Assembly (NCBI GenBank): GCA_002730855.1
Contig: PCBA01000043.1
Coordinates: 1-16,160 of the forward strand
DNA from: Gammaproteobacteria bacterium
Lineage (GTDB): Bacteria; Pseudomonadota; Gammaproteobacteria; Magnimaribacterales; Magnimaribacteraceae
Length of the DNA stretch: 16,160 bases
Direction: 5' to 3'
Positions 1 to 8,507 of the stretch are shown in pieces. Every line of letters begins with the position of its first letter. The first letter of the stretch is position 1. A program made the position numbers and the translations under genes. The notes below the pieces were generated by a model. That model was not told the DNA's origin, ran no database searches, and saw nothing but the letters and a program-made list of their open reading frames with translations.

Positions 1-2378
1 TCACCGTCCTTATAAAAAGCTTTTATCTTTTGAGATGGTTTAATTAGCATTTCACCTCTTATGTTTCTTATTCCAGAAACTATTTCCTTTAGCCACTCCA
101 CAGAATGATAACCTTCATCAGAAAGTCCATCCTCATGCTTTGGTGTCTCAGAAATCATTATGCTTTCCTCTGGAGATTGATGGAAAGGTTTAAAATGGAT
201 CCATATTTCATCAGTTATGAAGGGCATAATGGGGTGGGCAAGCCTGAGAGTCTTCTCTAATAGACTTACCATAGATTTAACTGTTCTAGAGTTGTCTTTA
301 CTTTCTTTGGATAGTTTAATTTTAGATAATTCTATATACCAGTCACAGAATTCATACCAGATAAATTCATAGATAGCTTTAGTAGCTAAATCAAACCTAA
401 AAGTCTCGAAGGCATCATCTACCTTCTTTGCGGCTAAATTGAATTTATAATTTATCCATCTTTCTATTAAATCTTCGTTTAATTCGTCAGACACACCTGA
501 AGTTTCTATATTCATCTCTATAAATCTTGAAGCATTCCAAAGTTTATTACAGAAATTTCTATAACCTTCTACCCGCTTCATATCAAAATTAATATCTCTT
601 CCACCTGTTGCAAGAGAGCAGAAAGTTAGTCTTAAGGCATCAGTGCCATAAGCGCTGATTCCTTCTGGGTATTCTCTTTTAGTCTGTTTTTCAATCCTCT
701 CTTTCATTTGAGGTTGCATAAGCCCATCAGTACGTTTTGCAGAAAGGTCAGAGAGATTTATCCCATCTATGATGTCAAGAGGATCTAGTGTATTTCCTTT
801 AGATTTAGACATCTTAACCCCTTCGGAGTCCTTAATTAGTCCATGAATCAGTATTTTTTTGAATGGAACTTCAGAAATAAAATGAGTTGTCATCATAATC
901 ATTCTAGCCACCCAGAAAAAAATTATGTCAAAGCCAGTTACAAGGACACTTGTGGGATGGTATCTTGATAAAAGGTTATCTTCTTTCGGCCATCCTAAGG
1001 TAGAAAAGGTCCATAAAGCTGAAGAGAACCAAGTGTCTAAAACATCTTCCTCTTGACGAAGCTCAATATCTAAAAGTCCATATTTCTGTCTTACTTCTTC
1101 TTCTGATTTTCCAACGTATATATTCTCTTCTTTATCGAACCAAGCCGGTATCCTATGACCCCACCATAGTTGCCTACTTATACACCAGTCCTGAATTTTA
1201 TTCATCCAATCAAAATAAGTATTTTCCCAATTTTTTGGAATAAACTCTGTTTTATTTTCTTCTACTGCCTTAATTGCTTCTATAGACATTTTTTTAACAT
1301 CTACAAACCATTGATTGGTTATAATCGGTTCTAATACGGAGTCGCTCCTTTGGCTTCTAGGGATTTTTGTTTTATGAGGATCTACTTTATTTAGAAGACC
1401 CAATGATTCCATTTCTTTTAAGATTTTTTCTCTAGCTTCAACTGTTGTCAGGCCTTGGAATTTATCAGGAACAGATCCATTCAATGTCCCGTCTAGATTT
1501 AAGATATTAATAATTTGTAGATCATGCCTTTTTCCTATTTCAAAATCATTAAAGTCATGAGCAGGAGTTATCTTGACGCAACCCGTTCCAAACTCTGAAT
1601 CTACATAAGGGTCTTGGATTATTGGTATTTTTCTATCCGTTATAGGCAATTTTACGAATTGACCTATTAATTCTTTAAATCTTTCATCATCAGGATTAAC
1701 AGCAACAGCTGAATCACCCAACATAGTTTCAGGCCTTGTAGTTGCTACTGTTATGGTGCTTCCATTTTCAAGGGGGTAGTCAAAATGCCATAAAAATCCT
1801 GATTCCTCTTCTGAAGTCACTTCGAGATCAGATAAAGCCGTTTGTAAGACAACATCCCAATTTACTAACCTTTCTCCTCTGTAAATTAATCCTTCGTCAA
1901 ATAAAGAAACAAAGACCTCCTTTACGGCTAAGCTAAGATCTTCATTCATTGTAAAAGTTTCTCTAGACCAATCTACAGATGCTCCTAGCCTTCTAAGCTG
2001 TTGTGTTATTTTTCCACCAGATTTTTCTTTCCATTCCCATACTCTTTTTTCAAAGGCATTCCTTCCTATAGATTCTTTACTTACTCCTTCAGATTCTAAT
2101 TGTCTTTCTACTACCATTTGAGTTGCTATACCTGCATGGTCTACACCAACTTGCCATAGGACATCAAAACCAGACATTCTCTTACGTCTTATTAAGGCAT
2201 CCATAAGAGTATTTTGAAAACCATGGCCCATGTGTAGCGTCCCTGTTACATTTGGAGGAGGAATCATTATGCAAAATGGCTCCTTTTTATCATCTGGAGT
2301 CGCAGTAAAGTAACCTGAAGATTCCCATTTATCGTAGATCCTCTTCTCTATACTTTTAGGTTCGTAATTTTTCTTCAT
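1..2378 (-). CDS. valS: Valyl-tRNA synthetase (ValRS), C-terminus beyond window edge
   Basis: Class I aminoacyl-tRNA synthetase that charges tRNA-Val in the cytoplasm. The first 792 codons are visible. The ATG is at 2378, where it overlaps the holC stop as ATGA. Seen by translating the minus strand: the HIGH-type motif PPNVTG-LHMGH near residues 41-52; the editing (CP1) domain motif TTRPETMLGD at 213-222; the stretch DWCISRQLWWGHRIP around residue 400; and the KMSKS loop at 522-526. The anticodon-binding domain follows, ending with the start of an RNIRGEM motif. E. coli ValRS is 951 residues, so roughly 150 residues, including the C-terminal coiled coil, should lie off the left edge. No frame break was noticed. 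It is last in the pepA-holC-valS operon, and the start-stop overlap implies translational coupling to holC. Confidence 0.97.
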   Translation of the reverse strand, partial: MKKNYEPKSIEKRIYDKWESSGYFTATPDDKKEPFCIMIPPPNVTGTLHMGHGFQNTLMDALIRRKRMSGFDVLWQVGVDHAGIATQMVVERQLESEGVSKESIGRNAFEKRVWEWKEKSGGKITQQLRRLGASVDWSRETFTMNEDLSLAVKEVFVSLFDEGLIYRGERLVNWDVVLQTALSDLEVTSEEESGFLWHFDYPLENGSTITVATTRPETMLGDSAVAVNPDDERFKELIGQFVKLPITDRKIPIIQDPYVDSEFGTGCVKITPAHDFNDFEIGKRHDLQIINILNLDGTLNGSVPDKFQGLTTVEAREKILKEMESLGLLNKVDPHKTKIPRSQRSDSVLEPIITNQWFVDVKKMSIEAIKAVEENKTEFIPKNWENTYFDWMNKIQDWCISRQLWWGHRIPAWFDKEENIYVGKSEEEVRQKYGLLDIELRQEEDVLDTWFSSALWTFSTLGWPKEDNLLSRYHPTSVLVTGFDIIFFWVARMIMMTTHFISEVPFKKILIHGLIKDSEGVKMSKSKGNTLDPLDIIDGINLSDLSAKRTDGLMQPQMKERIEKQTKREYPEGISAYGTDALRLTFCSLATGGRDINFDMKRVEGYRNFCNKLWNASRFIEMNIETSGVSDELNEDLIERWINYKFNLAAKKVDDAFETFRFDLATKAIYEFIWYEFCDWYIELSKIKLSKESKDNSRTVKSMVSLLEKTLRLAHPIMPFITDEIWIHFKPFHQSPEESIMISETPKHEDGLSDEGYHSVEWLKEIVSGIRNIRGEMLIKPSQKIKAFYKDG

Positions 2379-2821
2379 ATTTGGTCTAAGAATTCAGGGG
2401 TTAGCCCAACTTTTTTGCATTGAGACCAGGTTATTGCTGCCTTTTCTCTTAACTCTGCACCGTCCATGATAACTAACTGATAGTAAGTTTCATAATCATC
2501 CAATGAATTAGGCATCTCAGGTGAAATGTTTATTAGAGAATCAGATTTATTTGAGAATTTAGTTCCAGGGTACCCAATCCTAATAGGCTCATCTATATCT
2601 TGCTTATGAGCTAGTTGGTGGGGAAGTAAAACTTCTTTTGGTATTTCCCATAAAAGCTTATCAAGTTTTTCTGCATGTTTTAGATTATCACAATAGATAT
2701 CTACTTTTTTTGATCTCTTAAAACTTCCTTCACCTAAGAGTAATTTGGCCGTTAATCTGCACGAAAATTTCAATGCCTCTTCGAAAGATGAACCAGAAGC
2801 TATAAATTTAGCTTCAAGCAT
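2375..2821 (-). CDS. holC: DNA polymerase III chi subunit
   Basis: Accessory subunit of the DNA polymerase III clamp-loader complex. In E. coli, chi pairs with psi (HolD) and links the replisome to single-stranded-DNA-binding protein. The product is 148 residues, against 147 in E. coli. The family is poorly conserved, but the pattern LDKLLWEIP (53-61) followed by LLPHQLA (65-71) matches the chi signature LDxxLWxxP...FxPHxLA. The position between pepA and valS is the classic gammaproteobacterial arrangement and supports the call strongly. The ATG follows the pepA stop after 2 nt and no Shine-Dalgarno is visible, so translation probably depends on reinitiation from pepA. The stop overlaps the valS start by 4 nt. 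Confidence 0.92.
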   Translation of the reverse strand: MLEAKFIASGSSFEEALKFSCRLTAKLLLGEGSFKRSKKVDIYCDNLKHAEKLDKLLWEIPKEVLLPHQLAHKQDIDEPIRIGYPGTKFSNKSDSLINISPEMPNSLDDYETYYQLVIMDGAELREKAAITWSQCKKVGLTPEFLDQI

Positions 2822-2823
2822 GA

Positions 2824-4338
2824 TTACGCTTTATCAATCAAATATTGGCTTAATAGAGGGACTGGTCTTCCAGAACCGCCCTTAGCTAAGCCTTTATAGT
2901 GTGCTGTTCCTGCAACGTCTAAATGAGCCCAAGAATAATCTTTAGCGAATCTTGATAAAAAACAAGCTGCGGTTATTGTTCCTGCTCTTCCTCCAATATT
3001 GGCGATATCGGCAAAATTACTCTCAAGATCCTTTTGATACACATCCCAGATAGGAAGTCGCCATGCTTTATCAGAAGCCTTCTTACCAGCATCTAACAGT
3101 TCTTTAGCTAGCTTGTCATCATTGCTCATTAAACCTGACGTCGAATGTCCTAATGCAATTATTACTGCCCCTGTTAAGGTAGCTATATCAACCACTGATT
3201 TAGGTTTAAATCTTTTCACATAAGTCAGTGCATCAGCAAGAACTAGTCTTCCTTCAGCATCAGTATTTAAAATTTCAACCGTTAACCCTGACATGGTTTT
3301 AACTACATCCCCTGGCTTAGTTGCTTTACTTCCTGGCATATTTTCTGCACTAGCAACCACACCAACTACATTAATAGGAAGTTTTAGTTCAGAAACAACT
3401 TGCATGGTCGCAATAACACTAGCCGCACCACACATATCAAACTTCATTTCATCCATAGTCGCCCCCGGTTTTAGGCTTATTCCACCAGTGTCAAAAGTAA
3501 TACCTTTTCCTACTATCGCGTAAGGTTTATCGTCTTTTTTACCTCCTTGATAGGACATAGAAATTAGTTTTGATTCTTGAGCGCTACCATTACCAACAGA
3601 AAGTAAGCAATCCATGCCCATTTTCTTCATTTCCTTTTCTCCAAAAACTTTACAACTAAGTTTTGCATAATTTTTTGCTGCTGATCTTGAAGTTGAGGCT
3701 AAATAAGAGGGAGTACAGATATTTCCTGGAAGGTTAGCTAGATCCTTTGCAGCGTTCACCCCCTGCCCAACAATTTGACCAGTTTTTAAAGCTTTTCTTT
3801 GTTTGCTTAAAGAAAGAGAAGAATCTAAATAGAGATTTACCTTTTTTAAGTGATTAATTGCTTTGTTCTTTTTATTAAGTTTAGCGTCGTATGTGTATAC
3901 CTTACTTTCTAAGAAAGTTGACATCTTTTGTAAAAACCAAGAATCACTGTGTGAGTTACTTGAGTATTTTAAGGAAGGAAAACATATAGAAGTGTTTTTA
4001 GATTTACTAGATTTAATAGAATTAATTGTGGAATTAAGAATTTTGTTTATATCTTCATTAGATAATGAATCTTTCGGTTTTCCAAACCCAATTAAATAAA
4101 GTCTTTCAGCAGACAAACCATCGGGAGAGGCTATGTAAGCTTGCTGACCAACCTTTCCTTCGAACTCCTTTCTTTTTGCTAGTTTTTTGATTACTCCATT
4201 AGTTGCTTTATCTATCTTAGATGATAATGGATTTAAGACTCTGCCTTCATTTACTCCGAGAACAAGAGAGTCAGCCTTTACCTTAAGAGGGTTCTTTTTT
4301 AAGTCTTGCTGCAGGGCTAAAGATAGTCTTTTTTTCAT
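2824..4338 (-). CDS. pepA: Leucyl aminopeptidase, M17 family (PepA)
   Basis: Cytoplasmic hexameric, two-metal aminopeptidase that removes N-terminal residues from peptides. The product is 504 residues, about the usual family length. The M17 signature NTDAEGRL is at 358-365. Predicted metal ligands by family alignment are Lys278, Asp283, Asp301, Asp360 and Glu362; catalytic Lys290 and Arg364 are present. The N-terminal 160 residues are the variable regulatory domain, here lysine- and serine-rich. The start is supported by an AGAGGA Shine-Dalgarno (4345-4350 on the complement) 6 nt before the ATG. It is the first gene of the pepA-holC-valS operon. In E. coli PepA is also a DNA-binding co-repressor of carAB (CarP) and a Xer recombination cofactor. 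Whether this protein binds DNA cannot be judged from the sequence. Confidence 0.98.
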   Translation of the reverse strand: MKKRLSLALQQDLKKNPLKVKADSLVLGVNEGRVLNPLSSKIDKATNGVIKKLAKRKEFEGKVGQQAYIASPDGLSAERLYLIGFGKPKDSLSNEDINKILNSTINSIKSSKSKNTSICFPSLKYSSNSHSDSWFLQKMSTFLESKVYTYDAKLNKKNKAINHLKKVNLYLDSSLSLSKQRKALKTGQIVGQGVNAAKDLANLPGNICTPSYLASTSRSAAKNYAKLSCKVFGEKEMKKMGMDCLLSVGNGSAQESKLISMSYQGGKKDDKPYAIVGKGITFDTGGISLKPGATMDEMKFDMCGAASVIATMQVVSELKLPINVVGVVASAENMPGSKATKPGDVVKTMSGLTVEILNTDAEGRLVLADALTYVKRFKPKSVVDIATLTGAVIIALGHSTSGLMSNDDKLAKELLDAGKKASDKAWRLPIWDVYQKDLESNFADIANIGGRAGTITAACFLSRFAKDYSWAHLDVAGTAHYKGLAKGGSGRPVPLLSQYLIDKA

Positions 4339-4467
4339 TTTTTTTCCTCTATTAATTGTTACAAATTCTAATACTATTTTCTTAAGAATAAATAAATTTA
4401 AACTTCATTAAAGATTATTGGTCCAATACAGAGTAGGATTGATCTATTAAGTATTAAATTCTTAGTT
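4339..4467. promoter_or_regulatory. Divergent pepA / lptF promoter region
   Basis: A 129-bp very AT-rich space between two divergently transcribed operons, so it must hold promoters for both. It contains a perfect 10-bp palindrome TTCTTAAGAA (4379-4388) and a small inverted repeat TTGTTACAA (4356-4364). A TATTAAAT box at 4452-4459 ends 8 nt before the lptF ATG and could be a -10 element producing a nearly leaderless lptF mRNA. No convincing -35 partner was found for either direction, so exact promoters are not assigned. Confidence 0.4.
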
Positions 4468-5487
4468 ATGATTTTAAATCGTTACTTTCTAAAAAGTATT
4501 TTCTCATATACAGCCTCGGTAAGCGTAATTTTTCTTTTGATTATAGTTTCTTCGAGATCTATACAATACTTAGATCAGGCTGCCAGAGGTGAAATAAACC
4601 CAGAAGTAGTTTTTTGGATCATACTTTTTAGGCTCCCAGAATTTGGTCAAATTATCTTACCACTTAGCTTTTTCATAGGCATCGTTTTAACTCTAGGCAA
4701 GCTAAGATCTGAGAGTGAATTTATAGTCATGGAGCAGAACGGATTCTCTTTTAAGAGGCTGCACTCATTACTTATTGCCTGTAGTATATTAATTTGTGTG
4801 GTAATTTTTTCCTTATCCTTTTGGCTGACTCCCAAGTTTGACCTTCAAATAAAAGATATGCTTCAGCAGAAAACTTTAAAAGAAAAGATAATTGCCCTAA
4901 CGCCGGGTGAATTTCATAGAATCAACGAGTCTATTCTTCTGTACTCGAAAGAAAGTTCAAATGCAAATTTAACTAAAGTTTTTATAAAAAATAAATCTAA
5001 AGACAACCAGGCTACAGAATTTTTCTTATTTGCTCAGAATGCTTATGTAGAAGGAGCTAAAGAAGAATCTATGCACTTAAATAATGGAAGCGTTTTTTTT
5101 CTAGATGACACTGAGAAATTTTCTACATTATCATTCGAGGAAATGAAGTTAAAAGTTGAAATAGAATCTAGCAACAATATTAAAAATGAAGAAGAACCTA
5201 ATTCTTTAGACTCATCAAATACTTCTTGGTTATTGTCCCTTTGTGCTATGACGATAATAAGTATTTTCTTAGCTGTTCCCCTAAGTAATGCAAGTCCGAG
5301 AGAGGGTAGATATAAGAGAGTGTTACCAGCTTTACTAGTTTTTTCTTTGTATTTAGGACTATTAATAGCCAGCAGAGGGGTAAGCGAGCTGTCTGCCGTA
5401 AATCAAATCAATTCAATGGTATTGATCCATTTATTCTTTTTGATAATTGCCTGTTATCTCTATCTTAGAATTAATCAAAGAGCTTAG
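4468..5487 (+). CDS. lptF: LPS export system permease LptF
   Basis: One of the two transmembrane subunits of the LptB2FG ABC transporter, which extracts lipopolysaccharide from the inner membrane and passes it to LptC/LptA. The product is 339 residues (E. coli 366). Hydrophobicity suggests six membrane segments near 14-34, 53-75, 101-121, 255-273, 286-303 and 318-335. A large periplasmic domain (about 122-250), expected to be a beta-jellyroll, separates the third and fourth. Family landmarks are LPEFGQIILPLSFFIG (56-71), LGKLRSESE (76-84) and PLSNASPREGRYKR (271-284). The start matches the usual LptF N-terminus (MIxxRYFLK) but has no Shine-Dalgarno sequence. The stop lies 2 nt before the lptG start. 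The distinction from LptG rests on the PREGR motif and gene order. Confidence 0.95.
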   Translation: MILNRYFLKSIFSYTASVSVIFLLIIVSSRSIQYLDQAARGEINPEVVFWIILFRLPEFGQIILPLSFFIGIVLTLGKLRSESEFIVMEQNGFSFKRLHSLLIACSILICVVIFSLSFWLTPKFDLQIKDMLQQKTLKEKIIALTPGEFHRINESILLYSKESSNANLTKVFIKNKSKDNQATEFFLFAQNAYVEGAKEESMHLNNGSVFFLDDTEKFSTLSFEEMKLKVEIESSNNIKNEEEPNSLDSSNTSWLLSLCAMTIISIFLAVPLSNASPREGRYKRVLPALLVFSLYLGLLIASRGVSELSAVNQINSMVLIHLFFLIIACYLYLRINQRA

Positions 5488-5489
5488 AT

Positions 5490-6548
5490 ATGAATCAAAT
5501 ATTAGGAGATCTTATAGACAAAAATATTTCTAGGAGAGTTTTATCCAGTATATGCATAGTCGCTTTAGCAATTATTTCACTAGATTTAATATTTACGATT
5601 CTTTCGGAGTTGTCAGATCTTTCAGAAAATTATGGCTTAATTGACGCTTTTTTGTACTCTGTTTCGTCATTACCTTATTCAGCTTATGATTTTCTATCTT
5701 ATATTTGTTTGATAGCAGTCTTGGTCGCCTTAGGAAGCTTGGCGGAAGAAGGAGAGCTAATTGCGGCAAGAGTTTTAGGTAAGTCAGATATAAGCATTAT
5801 ATTGGCTTCTATCAAGCCAGTAATTTTAGTCTTAATATTAGGTGTTCTAAGCTCTGAATTTTTTATTCCAAGCCTTTCTCAGAATTCTGAGGAAAGTAGA
5901 TTATTGAAACAAAATAAAATTAGTTTAAATGACGGGTATTGGCTAGCATCCGATTCATCGGTCAGTTTTTTCAAATCAACACCAAATTCTAATTCTATCC
6001 AAGATATAGTCATTTATAGCTTAAATGATTCTTATAAATTAAAGCAGGTCACAACAGCTGAAGAGGCACAAAAAATTGGTAATTCGTGGAGTCTATTTAA
6101 TCTAGAAATCATGAATGTTGAAAATGGAGATAAAGAATCGATAAAAGAGATGAACTGGGTCGAGGGACCCCAAGAAGAGGACTTTAATTTAATACTCTCT
6201 CCTAAGTATTTTTCACTTACCAAATTATATAACAATGTTAATGAAGAGCAGTCTCAATATAGACAAAATATTCTTTTATTAGAATTTTGGAGAAAAGCAC
6301 TTCAACCTGTTTTTACAATTTTGTTGGCTATTTTGGCAGCTTCTCTTGTATTTGGTCCTGCTAGGGATCACAAGATAGGTCAAAGAGTTTTAACTGGGTT
6401 AATACTGGCCTTTTCGTTAAGCATTTCTCAAAGACTATTTGAAAGTATGGCCTTAGTTTCTTTTTTATCGCCATTCACATCAGTAATAATTCCTATTGTT
6501 ATAGTCTTAGGATTAACTACCTTTGCCTGGAAAGTTAAGTCTTATTAA
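5490..6548 (+). CDS. lptG: LPS export system permease LptG
   Basis: Partner of LptF in the LptB2FG exporter. The product is 352 residues (E. coli 360). Membrane segments are predicted near 17-37, 62-85, 107-127, 272-290, 297-315 and 325-346, with a periplasmic domain at about 128-260. Typical LptG landmarks are the early LSDL stretch, LAEEGELIAARVLG (84-97), and FWRKALQPV (266-274) leading to VFGPARDHKIGQRV (287-300). It is translated from an ATG 2 nt after the lptF stop with only a weak AAAGAG upstream, so it is likely coupled to lptF. Its last 14 bp overlap the 3' end of the convergent RDD gene. The ATPase gene lptB is not in the window; it is usually encoded elsewhere with lptA and lptC. 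Confidence 0.95.
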   Translation: MNQILGDLIDKNISRRVLSSICIVALAIISLDLIFTILSELSDLSENYGLIDAFLYSVSSLPYSAYDFLSYICLIAVLVALGSLAEEGELIAARVLGKSDISIILASIKPVILVLILGVLSSEFFIPSLSQNSEESRLLKQNKISLNDGYWLASDSSVSFFKSTPNSNSIQDIVIYSLNDSYKLKQVTTAEEAQKIGNSWSLFNLEIMNVENGDKESIKEMNWVEGPQEEDFNLILSPKYFSLTKLYNNVNEEQSQYRQNILLLEFWRKALQPVFTILLAILAASLVFGPARDHKIGQRVLTGLILAFSLSISQRLFESMALVSFLSPFTSVIIPIVIVLGLTTFAWKVKSY

Positions 6549-6954
6549 GATCAATTATTTGAGTATCCGTTAGCAAGTCCGATAGAGATTTATTTTCTTT
6601 ATGAAACAAAATAAGAAAATACCCCATACCAAGAATTAGTAAAGAAATAACGGAAATAAAACATCTAGATAAGCACACTTTAATAGACAGGTCTTTCTTT
6701 TCACTGATCAATTGAATTTTCCAAGCTTGCATACCTAAGGTTTGACCATTATTTGCAAGCCAAAAATAGGTATAGAAGGTTGGACCACTTAAAGCAATAA
6801 TTAAAAACTGAATCAAGCTTGCCAAATTATTCTCTTCAGTGGATCCTCCGTTTATGAGAACGAGCAGTAGGCTTAGAGAAAGCATTATCCCTATGACAGC
6901 TAATGTGTCATAAATAAGTGAAAAGACTCTTTTAAAAAACCCTGCACCTTTCAT
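6535..6954 (-). CDS. RDD family membrane protein
   Basis: A 139-residue inner-membrane protein of the RDD family, whose biochemical role is mostly unknown (ion transport has been proposed for some members). The defining residues are visible: Arg9 and Asp16 in RVFSLIYD, the GQTLGMQAWKI loop at 70-80, and the C-terminal SLSDLLTDTQII (123-134) with two aspartates. About three membrane helices are predicted near 15-36, 45-68 and 97-117. The ATG at 6954 has no clear Shine-Dalgarno. RDD genes next to lptG occur in other gammaproteobacteria, so the link may be more than chance. Here the gene is convergent, however, and the 14-bp tail overlap means it cannot share a transcript with lptFG. Confidence 0.85.
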   Translation of the reverse strand: MKGAGFFKRVFSLIYDTLAVIGIMLSLSLLLVLINGGSTEENNLASLIQFLIIALSGPTFYTYFWLANNGQTLGMQAWKIQLISEKKDLSIKVCLSRCFISVISLLILGMGYFLILFHKENKSLSDLLTDTQIIDLNKT

Positions 6955-6960
6955 AATAGT

Positions 6961-6989
6961 TTGGCCATAAGATATTTTTTGATTATTCT
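6961..6989 (+). promoter_or_regulatory. Candidate sigma-70 promoter for the POT transporter gene
   Basis: TTGGCC at 6961-6966 and TATTCT at 6984-6989 are separated by 17 bp, matching 4 of 6 consensus positions each. They sit 23 bp before the ATG of the transporter gene, in the only space (57 bp) available for its promoter. TATAGA immediately after (6989-6994) is an alternative -10. The same space must also serve the divergent RDD gene. Confidence 0.35.
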
Positions 6990-6998
6990 ATAGATAAA

Positions 6999-7004
6999 TA
7001 AGGA
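6999..7004 (+). promoter_or_regulatory. Shine-Dalgarno of the POT transporter gene
   Basis: TAAGGA lies 7 nt before the ATG at 7012, fixing that start. It is one of the few clear ribosome-binding sites in the window. Confidence 0.75.
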
Positions 7005-7011
7005 ACATATT

Positions 7012-8502
7012 ATGAATGAATTAACAAAAGGAAGTAACGACACTTATTTCTTAGGGCACCCTAAAGGCTTAATAACTCTTTTTTTAACAGAGATGTGGGA
7101 AAGAATGTCTTATTACGGAATGCGAGGTTTGTTAGTTCTCTTTATGACAAGAGAAGTGATAGAGGGGGGTTTAAATTTAGATACTGGTACAGCTATGGCA
7201 ATATATGGCGTATACGGGGCTTCGGTATATTTCTTATGCGTTCCTGGGGGCTGGGTAGCGGACAAGATTTTTGGAGCTCAAAGAACAGTACTAATAGGCG
7301 CAATAATTATTACTTTAGGTCATTACATTCTTGCTTTGCCTTTTGAAAAAACTTTCTTTTTAGGTCTAGTGTTTGTTTCTATAGGAACAGGCCTTTTAAA
7401 ACCAAATATATCTACAATAGTAGGTCAGCTTTATAAACCAGGCGACATAAGGGTTGATGCTGGCTATACCATTTTTTACATGTCCATAAATATAGGAAGC
7501 ATGTTGGGTTTTCTGGTTTGCGGCTATCTAGGAGAAAAAGTTGGTTGGCATTGGGGCTTCGGGGCTGCCGGAGTAGGGATGACCTTTGGAGTAATTCAAT
7601 ATATTTTCTCAAAAGCTTCCTTGGGAGAGGCGGGGTTGAGACCTACTCTCGATGAAGGAGAGGACAGTTCAAGATATTTCTCAATTTTTTCAATTTCTTC
7701 AGTCTTATTATCTCTTGTAATTATTTCCGCTTTTATAGGTCTATGGAGCATTGATCCAGAATTACTAAATCAAATAATAGTATATTTAATACTGTTAGTT
7801 GCTATTTTTTACTTTGTGTATTTATATTTATTTGCGGGTTTGAATAAAGCAGAGAAAGGCAATATTTCTATGTTGCTATTATTATTTATAGGGTCAGTTC
7901 TTTTTTGGGCTGGTTTTGATCAAGGAGGATCTTCCTTGAATCTATTTGCTAAGGACTACACAGATTTATATATTTTTGGATGGGAAATGCCAGCAACGTT
8001 TCTTCAGGTTGCAAATCCTCTAATGGTTGTTATTTTTGCCCCTTTCTTTGCAGCTTTCTGGATAAATTTAGGAAAACGTAATTTAGATTTAGATACTCCA
8101 CAGAAATTTGCTCTTGGGTGCTTCTTAATGGCTATAGGGTTTTTTGTAATGATCTTTGGTGTAGAGGTTGCTTTAGAAAATGAAAAGGCTGGTGTTAAGT
8201 GGTTATTATTAACTTACCTTTTTCATACATTAGGAGAGCTGTGTTTAAGTCCAGTTGGATTATCAGCTACTGCGAAATATTCTCCTAAAAGATATAAAGG
8301 ACAGATGATGGGTATATGGTTTTTATCTTCATCTTTAGCGGCTGGTTTAGCAGGACTTTTAGCTAGTAAATCTTTTGAATCAGGGATATCAAGCATGCCA
8401 GTTTTGTTTAATCAGATAATTGTAGCTCTGGTTATTGTTGGGGTAGTCTTAATTATTTCAAATAAGTTTGTTACAGCTACTACTGAAATCGATGATGATT
8501 AA
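7012..8502 (+). CDS. Proton-coupled oligopeptide transporter, POT/PTR2 family
   Basis: Major-facilitator transporter that imports di- and tripeptides with protons across the inner membrane. The product is 496 residues, the usual bacterial size, with the many hydrophobic segments expected. Family signatures: ExxER on helix 1 (EMWER, 27-31) followed by YYG; GGWVADKIFGAQRT (79-92); the second PTR2 signature FYMSINIG (155-162); FDQGGSSLNLFA in helix 7 (302-313); and GELCLSPVGLS in helix 10 (408-418). Lys130 and Glu409 correspond to the conserved Lys/Glu salt bridge used in proton coupling. The gene is transcribed alone between divergent RDD and convergent dapE. Substrate range cannot be read from sequence, but dtpT-like di/tripeptide uptake fits, with PepA as a plausible downstream peptidase. 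Confidence 0.95.
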   Translation: MNELTKGSNDTYFLGHPKGLITLFLTEMWERMSYYGMRGLLVLFMTREVIEGGLNLDTGTAMAIYGVYGASVYFLCVPGGWVADKIFGAQRTVLIGAIIITLGHYILALPFEKTFFLGLVFVSIGTGLLKPNISTIVGQLYKPGDIRVDAGYTIFYMSINIGSMLGFLVCGYLGEKVGWHWGFGAAGVGMTFGVIQYIFSKASLGEAGLRPTLDEGEDSSRYFSIFSISSVLLSLVIISAFIGLWSIDPELLNQIIVYLILLVAIFYFVYLYLFAGLNKAEKGNISMLLLLFIGSVLFWAGFDQGGSSLNLFAKDYTDLYIFGWEMPATFLQVANPLMVVIFAPFFAAFWINLGKRNLDLDTPQKFALGCFLMAIGFFVMIFGVEVALENEKAGVKWLLLTYLFHTLGELCLSPVGLSATAKYSPKRYKGQMMGIWFLSSSLAAGLAGLLASKSFESGISSMPVLFNQIIVALVIVGVVLIISNKFVTATTEIDDD

Positions 8503-8507
8503 TATTT

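Noticed and set aside
1742..1936. 64-codon plus-strand frame inside valS
   Set aside because: It lies opposite the ValRS editing domain, which reads cleanly on the minus strand.
3293..3523. Plus-strand open frames opposite pepA (also 3863-4099 and 4187-4411)
   Set aside because: Antisense shadows of a conserved M17 peptidase frame; no ribosome sites and no recognisable product.
4379..4388. Palindrome TTCTTAAGAA as an operator
   Set aside because: Perfect 10-bp palindromes are common by chance in AT-rich DNA and no known regulator motif is matched.
6951..6968. Five-codon minus-strand mini-frame overlapping the RDD start as ATGA
   Set aside because: Too short to separate from chance, has no ribosome site, and coincides with the transporter's candidate -35.
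7095..7346. Alternative frame inside the POT transporter gene
   Set aside because: Shadow of the transporter frame, which has the full family signatures there.
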